In this document: positions 26,501-36,833 of the stretch, one piece after another
Layout of the letters: each line of letters opens with the position of its first letter
Position numbering within the stretch: position 1 is the first letter of the stretch
Assembly (NCBI GenBank): GCA_947172415.1
Contig: OX359198.1
Span: 2,387,401 to 2,451,400 of the forward strand
Length of the DNA: 64,000 nt
DNA from: Chondrosia reniformis
Lineage: Eukaryota > Porifera > Demospongiae > Chondrillida > Chondrillidae
Reading direction: 5' to 3'
Program-made: the position numbers and the translations under genes
The notes under the pieces: generated by a model
What the model was told of the DNA's origin: nothing
Database searches by the model: none
What the model saw: only the letters and a program-made list of their open reading frames with translations

Positions 26501-29500
26501 TAGAATTCTCAGCATATCCAAGGGGGGGGGCAAGCCAAGACAAGGAGAGGGCAAATGCCCCCTCCCACCCCGCCTTGAAAGAAACCCTGACAAGACTTAG
26601 TCAGTTGATTAATAGGGATAGCTACAAAAATTAGGGAACTTTAAGAATATTAGAGCTTCATCATTCAACTATGGATTTTACACCACCCACTCAAATTGAC
26701 TCTAAAGTGTAATTAAACGTGCTTATTAAAACACATATAAATGCATTATAGGTGTGTAGAGAGATAATATATCATTATGAACCTAAGAATAAACTTGAGG
26801 TGCAATAAACAAATGAATTTCACTGAAATTAGCACCTCAATGTTCTACTCGTGCGAGTAATCAAGCACTCTAGTGTAAACCAGTATTATATGGCTAACTA
26901 CTTTTAATCCCCACAGTAGGTATAGCATACCAAACACTGTAGTACACAGTACTAGACAGATGAATACAATTAGTGTAAGGAACAAACCCTTGTAACACTT
27001 ATGCATTAAATAAAACAGTAATTATAACACCACACTCACTTGAGCAATGTGTCCTTCTCTGATAAGAAATGAGATCCCTGCACTATTGTTTGCAGTGTGG
27101 GCACACAGTAACATGATGATATGAGGATTCTACAATAAACAGGTTACGATACTTAATACGCTCATCAATATTATACTTAAAGGGCAACACATTCAGTATG
27201 TCAATATACTCTTAATCATATCAATTGCACAGACAAGGAATTTCACCTCCCAATAATCAGAATCCAGTAAGGTGAGCCATATAAACTCAAAATGGAAAAA
27301 ACATGCTTTCAATGTTTCTGTGGCTCTACATTACACTACTATGTACAGTATGTACTGACCTTCTTACAAACTGCTACATCTAATGGTGTCCTCATTGATA
27401 AATTCTCCTTATCAACATCAGCACCAACTTTAAGGAGATGCTCTACAATTCTGACACAATCATGTTTAACAGCAACATGAAGTGGAGTAGTAGTAGTAAT
27501 AAAGTGACCATATCTATCTTGAGTCTCCAATTCTCTGTTGACATTCTCACTATTTATCAGCTTAGTAACCTACATATGTATATATATTTAAATATTGTTG
27601 AATGATCATTACACAAACTCACGTGAAAATGTTAAAATGCACATACAGTCGACTCCACTTATAACGAACTCGCTCATAACAAATTTTGGGTTATAATGAA
27701 CGATTGTCAAAAACCAATTTCCTATCCATTCAATTCCTTCTGTTTATAACAAAGAACCCTAAACAAACTTCTATTATAACGAACGTGTTAACTTATGATT
27801 TTGTATGTGTGAAGCCAAAAACGGCTGTATTATCATTCTTAAACCGAAGTTACTGGACGAAGTGGATAAAGGGAGGAAGGAGAAGGGTATTTGTGACGAA
27901 TTTTCAGTTGAAAAGTCCACCCTGAGTACCATTAATATACTATTTTACGTAATTTTAATTTTGTAAGCATTCTACTGTATTCATACTGCACTGATGAGTA
28001 GTTTATTTGTATAGTTATATACAAATGAAGTACATTTGGTTATAAAGAACTTCTTTTATAAAGAACAATTATGCTGGGATTTTGGTGTTCGTTATATCAG
28101 GAGTCGACTGTATAAATATATAATTACATGTTGCTCCATGTACAGTTCAACATACAACAACTATCCTGACCTACATGGTACACTGCATCTGAATATTTTA
28201 CATACATTCATCTATGTGTTGTACGTATATAAACATGTTCTCAGAAATACATCTACTGTTCCACTGAGATAATACATACGTAATTACATGCTGCTAGCTA
28301 CCAGCCATGTGACCAAGGTATCATCCGCAATCTAAAGGTCCATTACTGGCGTACTCTGTTGCAGAAGAGTTTTATGACCATTGACAATGGTGAAGAGTTC
28401 TCTGTCAATGTCCTGGGTGCTTTACGGATTCTCCATTCTGCATGGGACAAGGTTACTGAGCAGACAACTGCAAATTGTTTTAGTCGTGCAGGCTTTAAAC
28501 TGCCAAACACTAATCTTGAGGAGGACATCATAGAGAATGAAGACGTAACACCTTGCTTACCTGAAGGGGTTAATTTTGATGATTATATTTCTGTGGATGA
28601 GAATGTAATTACCACAGAAGTGATGTCGGATGATGACATCATTGAGGCTATTTCTCACACTGAACCTGAAAATGAAGAGGAAGACTCACCTCCTCCCCCT
28701 ACACCGAAACAAGCTGCATCTGCAATGTTAACGATGTCGATTCTTTGAGTCACAGCCTAATGCTGACTCTGACCTAAGAGTTATCAGTCATTTAGAAGAC
28801 AAAATTGCTATCACTGTAGTCAAGGTTAAGAGACAGACTGGCATAACTGAGTTCTTTAATAAGTGATGATGAAGTGCAGTGTACACATTATACTATTTTT
28901 GCACCTTATAGTACTTGTTTGCTATTACACTACAATATGTACGTAATTTTGTTTATGCAGTACATTGTACTTCACAATATGTATAACTTTAGTATGGAGG
29001 TCGAAAGGTCAATTTTGCTTTTAACAAGTACTCTTGATAACAAGTACAAATTTCAATGGTCCCCTGGTGTACTTGTTATCGAGGTTTGAATGTACAGAGA
29101 ATTTGAAACTTAATTAAAAATGGCGTTCAAAGAGGCCTTGTATTTGGCACTTTCAAAAGTAGCACGCTTCGGATAGAACGTATTGAATTCTAGGGTAGCC
29201 TATTCCCTAGTTCGGAAACATTAATGACAATTAAGAAATTTTTTGACTCAATTTAGGACCAATAATAAAAAATTACTTTGCTCCAAAATTAATGTTGTAC
29301 TGTAAAGTAATTAATCTCTGCATCTGCCCTCAGTTCAGTGCAATCAACATTTGTTATTTCAGATTAGATACTGTAATATTCAACCTTTGCTATTAATATA
29401 GTAACATGATCAAGGAAATGAGGTAATCTGATTACTAAAAATGTTCATTCTACTAGTCACTTTCCCACACCTTCAACTTCATGGTTACTTCCCCCAAATA

Positions 29501-32500
29501 TCAGAAGCCCCATCCTTGTTGTACAAACAATCAACTGCTACTTAAGAGAGTAATGTGTAATGTGTTGCAAATAAAGGAAAAAGAAAATACAACTTTTCTG
29601 TCTTCATCTAGAAACACTTAACAATGATCACACACTGCCACCTACCACCATCACACACAAATTACTTGGCCCAGGTTATATCAGCTGTCTATTTATCAGT
29701 TCCATCAATATTAATATGCAACATGAAAAGATAATATTAACCAGTTAGGGCAACAGTTTTCAGTGAATTGCTACCAGAAAACTACTAACCAATAACTTTA
29801 CCACAAATCAGGTAAACCTAATGGTTATCAGTTTTCAGTAACTGTTCTGGGGGAGAGTTACTAGGTTGGCTAAGGATCTTCATGTCAGCAATCCAATGTT
29901 GCCATGCCAACAAAAGAGGCCAGAAGATACACAAGGAAATGGCATAGGAGAAGATATCCCAAAAAGAGTCAGAGAATTATATCAATAAATCTGTTCTCAA
30001 ACAATTCATCTAATCATCAGTGGCAATAGGGCAAGGTCTAACCAGCCAGCAACTCATCTAATCATCAGTGGCAATAGGGCAAGGTCTGACCAGCCAGCAA
30101 CTCATCTAATCATCAGTGGCAAGAGGGCAAGGTCTGACAAGCTAGCAACTCATCTAATCATCAGTGGCAAGAGGGCAAGGTCTGACCAGCCAGCAACTCA
30201 TCTAATCATCAGTGGCAATAGGGCAAGGCCTGACCAGCCAGCAACTCATCTAATCATCAAATCATAACTAAACAAACAACAACATAACAAAGACAATATG
30301 GTCTGACCAGCAAGAGTACTGTTGTAATCAAAACTAAGCATATGATGAAGAAATTGAGGTCACCACAGAAAGATATCGATTCAAGCCTATAAAGCACACA
30401 TCTAAAAGTATCCCGTTGCTTCTGTAACTGATTCCTGTCCTCACAATCCATTCCTGTCCTATCATCTATTATACAATTCTTAAGGAAGTTTGCAGTTCTA
30501 TAGAGACTACTAACATCATAGTTGTGTAATGTTTCTCTGTTAGTCAAATTAGTGATGCCAGAAACCAATTCCAAAGGAAGCGATCATTTGGTACCTTATA
30601 CCAGGTGGAAATCTAGTTGTAAACAACCATGAGTCAATGTAGTCATGCACCTAAATATCTTTAACATCTTTTCAAAGGGAACAAGTTATCAAAAGACACA
30701 ATTATATAAGGCTTAGTCAGTTGATTGCTTAGTTGGTTAATTAAATTTAATTAATAAGGAAATTAAGTGACTTTAAAAATCTTAAAGCTTCATAATTTAA
30801 CTAAGAAATTTTACACCACCCACTCAAATTGACTCTAAAGTGTAAATCAATGTGCATATAAGCGCAGGTGTGTAGAGAGACAATAATATATCATTACAAA
30901 CCTAAAAATCAACTTGAGGTGCAATAAGCACTAAAATTAGCAACCTCAATGTTTTCTAGTGCGAGTAATTGAGCACTCTAGCATAAACCCGTGTTATATG
31001 ATCAACTACTGTTAATCCCCACAGTAGGTATAACATACCAAACATTGTAGTACACAGTACTAGACAGATGAATACAATTAGTGTAAGGAACAAACTCTTG
31101 TAACACTTATGCATTAAATAAAACAGTAATTATAACACCACACTCACTTGAGCAATGTGTCCTACTATGATAAGAAATGAGATCCCTGCACTATTGTTTG
31201 CAGTGTGGGCACACAGTAACATGATGATAGTGAGATTCTACAATAAAAAGGTTACGATATTTAATACTTTCATCAATTATTATACTTAAAGAGCAACACT
31301 GAGTATGTTATTATACTCTTAATCATATCAATTGCAGAGACAAGGAATTTCACCTCCCAATAATCAGAATCCAGTAAGGTGAGCTATATAAACTCAAATG
31401 GAAAAACATGCTTTCAATGTTTCTGTGGCTCTACATTACACTACTACATACAGTATGTACTGACCTTCTTAGAAACTGCTACATCTAATGGTGTCCTCCC
31501 TGATGAATCCTTCTTATCTACATCAGCACCAACTTTAAGGAGATACTCTACAATTCTGACACAATCATGCTCAACAGCAACATGAAGTGGAGTAGTAGTA
31601 GTAGTAGAGTATCCATATCTATCTTGAGTCTTCAATTCTCTGTTGACATTCTCACTATTTATCAGCTTAGTAACCTACATATTTGTATTTAAATATTGTT
31701 GAATGATCATTACACAAACTCACGTGAAAATGTTAAATGCACATATAAATATATAATTACATGTTGCTCCATGTACAGTTCAACATACAACAACTATCCC
31801 GACCTACACGGTACACTGCATCTGAATATTTTACATACACTAATCAATGTGTTGTACGTATATAAATATGTTCTCAGAAATACATCTACTGTTCCACTGA
31901 GATTATACATACGTAATTACATGCTGCTAGCAACCAGCCATGTGACCAAGGTATCATCCGCAATCTAAAGGTCCATTACTGGCGTACTCTGTTGCAGAAG
32001 AGTATTATGGCCATTGACAATGGTGAAGAGTTCTCTGTCAATGTCCTGGGTGCTTTACGGATTCTCCATTCTGCATGGGACAAGGTAACTGAACAGACAA
32101 TTGCAAATTGTTTTAGTCATGCAGGCTTTAAACTGCCAAACACCAATCTTGAGGAGGACATCAGAGAGAATGAACATGTAACACCTTGCTTACCTGAAGG
32201 GGTTAATTTTGAAGATTATATTTCTGTGGATGAGAATGTAATTACCACAGAAGTGATGTCGAATGATGACATCATTGAGGCTATTTCTCACACTGAACCT
32301 GAAAATGAAGAGGAAGACTCACCTCCTCCCCCTACACCGAAACAAGCTGCATCTGCAATGTTAACGATGTCGATTCTTTGAGTCACAGCCTAATGCTGAC
32401 TCTGACCTAAGAGTTATCAGTCATTTAGAAGACAAAATTGCTATCACTGTAGTCAAGGTTAAGAGACAGACTGGCATAACTGAGTTCTTTAATAAGTGAT

Positions 32501-35500
32501 GATGAAGTGCAGTGTACACATTATACTATTTTTGCACCTTATAGTACTTGTTTGCTATTACACTAGAATATGTACGTAATTTTGTTTATACAGTACATTG
32601 TACTTCACAATATGTATAACTTTAGTATGGAGGTCGAAAGGTCAATTTTGTTTAACAAGTACTCTTGATAACAAGTACAAATTTCAATGGTCCCCTGGTG
32701 TACTCGTTATCGAGGTTTGAATGTACAGAGAATTTGAAACTTAATTTAAAATGGCATTCAAAGAGGCCCTGTATTTGGCACCTTCAAAAGTAACACGCTT
32801 CGAATAGAACATGTTGAATTCTAGGGTAGCCTATTCCCTAGTTCGGAAACATTAATGACAATTAAGAAATTTTTTGACTCAATTTAGGACCAATGATAAA
32901 AAAATTACTTTGCTCCAAAATTAATGTTATACTGTAAAACAATGCATCTGCCCTCAGTTCAGTGCAATCAACATTTGGTATTTCAGTTTAGATACTGCAA
33001 TATTCAACCTTTGCTATTAATATAGTAACATGATCAAGGAAATGGGATATTTGATTACTAAAATGTACATGCCACTAGTCACTTTCCCACAACTTTAACT
33101 TCATGGTTACTTCCCACAAATATCAGAAGCAATATCCTTGTAGTACAAACAATCAACTGCTGCTTTAGTAAATGTGTAATGTGTTGCACATAAAGGAAAA
33201 AGAAAATACAACTTTTCTGTCTTCACCTAGAAACATTAAACAATGACCACACACACTGCCACCTACCACCATCACACAAATTACTTGGCCAAGGTGATCT
33301 CATCTGTGTATTTATCAGTTCCATCAATATTCAATATGCAACATGAAAAAATATTAGTTAGGGAAACAGTTTTCAGTGTATTGCTACCAGAAAACTGTTA
33401 ACCAATAACTTTACCACAATCAGGTAAACTTAATGGTTATCAGTTTTCAGTAACTGTTCTGGGGGAGAGTTACTAGGTTGGCTAAGGATCTTCATGTCAG
33501 CAATCCAATCAATAAATTTCACTAAAATTAGAAACCTCAATGTTTACTAGTGTGAGTAATTGAGCACTCTAGCATAAACCCGGGTTATAGGGCTAACTAC
33601 TGTTAATCCCCACAGTAGGTATAGCATACCAAACACTGTAGTACACAGTAATAGACAGATGAATATAATTAGTGTAAGGAACAAACCCTTGTAACACTAA
33701 GGCATTAAATAAAACAGTAATTATAACACCACACTCACTTGAGCAATGTGTCCTTCTCTGATAAGAAATGAGATCCCTGCAGTATTGTTTGCAGTGTGGG
33801 CACGCAGTAACATGATGATAGTGAGATTCTACAATAAACAGGTTACAATACTTAATACTTTCATCAAAAAGGGCAACACAATCAGTATGTCATTATACTC
33901 TTAATCATATCAATTGCACAGACAAGGAATTTCACCTCCCAATAATCACAATCCAGTAAGGTGAGCCATATAAACTCAAAATGGAAAAAACATACTTTCA
34001 ATGTTTCTGTGGCTCTACATTACACTACTACGTACAGTATGTACTGACCTCCTTAGAAACGGCTACTTCTAATGGTGTCCTCCATGATGAATCCTTCTTA
34101 TCTACACCAACACCAACATTAAGGAGATACTCTACAATTCTGACATGATCATGCTCAACAGCAACATGAAGTGGAGTAGTAGTAGTAGTAGTAGAGAAAC
34201 CATATCTGTCTCTAAAGCTATCATATCTCTCTTGAGTCTCCAATTCTCTGTTAACATTCTCACTATTTATTAGCTTAGTAACCTACATATGTATATCATA
34301 GAGTACGGTATGAAGGATAATGATATCTAACGATGGTATGTATACTCCTTTTAAATTCCCTTTACTTTTTGAATTATAATCGAAAACGTATTTTCGTACC
34401 TTTATCGGACGCCTCTAGTACTTCATATTTCAGTTAAACAAGGGAATATTCCAGGAGTATACATACAACTTTTAGGCTGTTACTTACTGAAGAGATTGAT
34501 GTCAAAAAATGGTTAGATATACAATTCTCCACTGTCTAATAATCGCTTCGTTTTCCATTTGTCTCTTCTCCTTCGAGTAATGGTATTGTCACATGATTAT
34601 CAGCCGAAATTAGTGGTATAGCTTAGCCATCATACAATAACGTTTTATGACGTTGCATATGCACCCAAATATTTGGTAACACGTTATACAAACATTAGAC
34701 TTCCGAAGTTGATATGTCAAGTAAGGCTTCTCGGTAGCGATACAGTTTCCGTGATCGAAGTTTTTTGTTGTTGTAAGAGGTAAGTGGAAACAGTAAGCAT
34801 ATTGCATGTCTACCAATATCTACGTAATTATCAATGGCGAAAATTTATGAGCAATTAACGAAGTATAATCAAAAGAAAATAGAACGTTTCGGTCATGTAA
34901 GCCTTAATTCCTTAGCTATTATAATACGTTAATAATAACTGAGGAATTAAGGCTTACATGACCGAAACGTTCTATTCTTTTTTTGATTATTAACGTAGTA
35001 TAATCAAAAGAAAAGCGTTCTATTCTTCTTTTGATTATTAACGTAGTATAATCAAAAGAAAAATAGAACGTTTCGGTCACGTAGGCCTTTATTGGCCTTC
35101 CTCCGCAATTGCTCATAAGTTTTCACAATTGATAATTTAACATCAATAACGACTAGTGATGACTCGTGACGTTTCAGTGGCTGGTGCTCTGCTTCACGCA
35201 CAGGTCACATGCTAGAGACACTTCCGCCTGGAATGTGACACCTCTGAATGCGCTAATAGACGATTTACAAAAATCTGAAATTCGTAGACATGTTACACAT
35301 GCGACTATACAATTCTTAAGGAAGTTTTCAGTTTCACAGAGAGTAAGTACTAACATCAGAAGTGTCTAATATTTCTGTGTTAGTTAAATTAGTGATGCCA
35401 GAAACCAATTCCAAAATCTAGCCATCATTCGGTTCCTTATACGAGGTGGAAATCTGTTGTGAACAACCATGAGTCAATGTAGTAATACACCAAAAAATCT

Positions 35501-36794
35501 TTAACATCTTTTCAAAGGAAACAAGTTATTGAAAGACACAATTATACAAGGCTTAGTCAGTTAATTAATAAGGATAGTTACAAACATTAGGGGACTTTAA
35601 GAATCTTAAAGCTTCATAATTTAACTAAGAAATTTTACACCATCCACTCAAATTGACTCTAAAGTGTAATTAAACGTGCATATTTAGGCATTATAGGTGT
35701 GCAGAGAGACGATATATCATTACAAACCTAAAACTCAACTTGAGGTGCAATAAACAAATCAATAAATTTCACTAAAATTAGAAACCTCAATGTTTACTAG
35801 TGTGAGTAATTGAGCACTCTAGCATAAACCCGTGTTATAGGGCTAACTACTGTTAATCCCCACAGTAGGTATAGCATACCAAACACTGTAGTACACAGTA
35901 ATAGACAGATGAATATAATTAGTGTACGGAACAAACACTTATAACACTAATGCATTAAATAAAACAGTTATTATAACACCACACTCACTTGAGCAATGTG
36001 TCCTTCTCTGATAAGAAATGAGATCCCTGCACTATTGTTTGCAGTGTGGGCACACAGTAACATGATGATATGGGGATTCTACAATAAACAGGTTACAATA
36101 CTTAATACTTTCATCAAAAAGGGCAACACAATCAGTATGTCATTATACTCTTAATCATATCAATTGCACAGACAAGGAATTTCACCTCCCAATAATCACA
36201 ATCCAGTAAGGTGAGCCATATAAACTCAAAATGGAAAAAACATACTTTCAATGTTTCTGTGGCTCTACATTACACTACTACGTACAGTATGTACTGACCT
36301 CCTTAGAAACTGCTGCTTCTAATGGTGTCCTCCATGATGAATCCTTCTTATCTACACCAGCACCAACTTTAAGGAGATACTCTACAATTCTGACATGATC
36401 ATGCTCAACAGCAACATGAAGTGGAGTAGTAGTAGTAGTAGAGAAACCATATCTGTCTCTAAAGCTATCATATCTCTCTTGAGTCTCCAATTCTCTGTTG
36501 ACATTCTCACTATTTATTAGCTTAGTAACCTACATATGTATATCGTAGAGTACGGTAGTACTCTATAGTAGGGATGGCCAGAAAAAAGGATGGCCGCCCT
36601 ATGTAATGTATGGTGTCACGTGCACGGTGAAATCGACTGTAGCACTCGTCGTGAAGGGGGGCTCGAATTGTAATTGAATTCTAAACAAAAATATAACTTA
36701 CCCAGTTCAGAGATAACCAGTAAATAAGCGGAAGACCAGCAGCGAATGAAAAAACCAAAAGCCGCCATTTTGAAAAATTCCTCACTTTCTCGTC

Positions 36795-36833
<39 letters not shown>

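Noticed and set aside
36797-36832. ATT microsatellite coding a poly-Ile run
   Set aside because: Simple repeat inside a transposon; the open frame around it is accidental.
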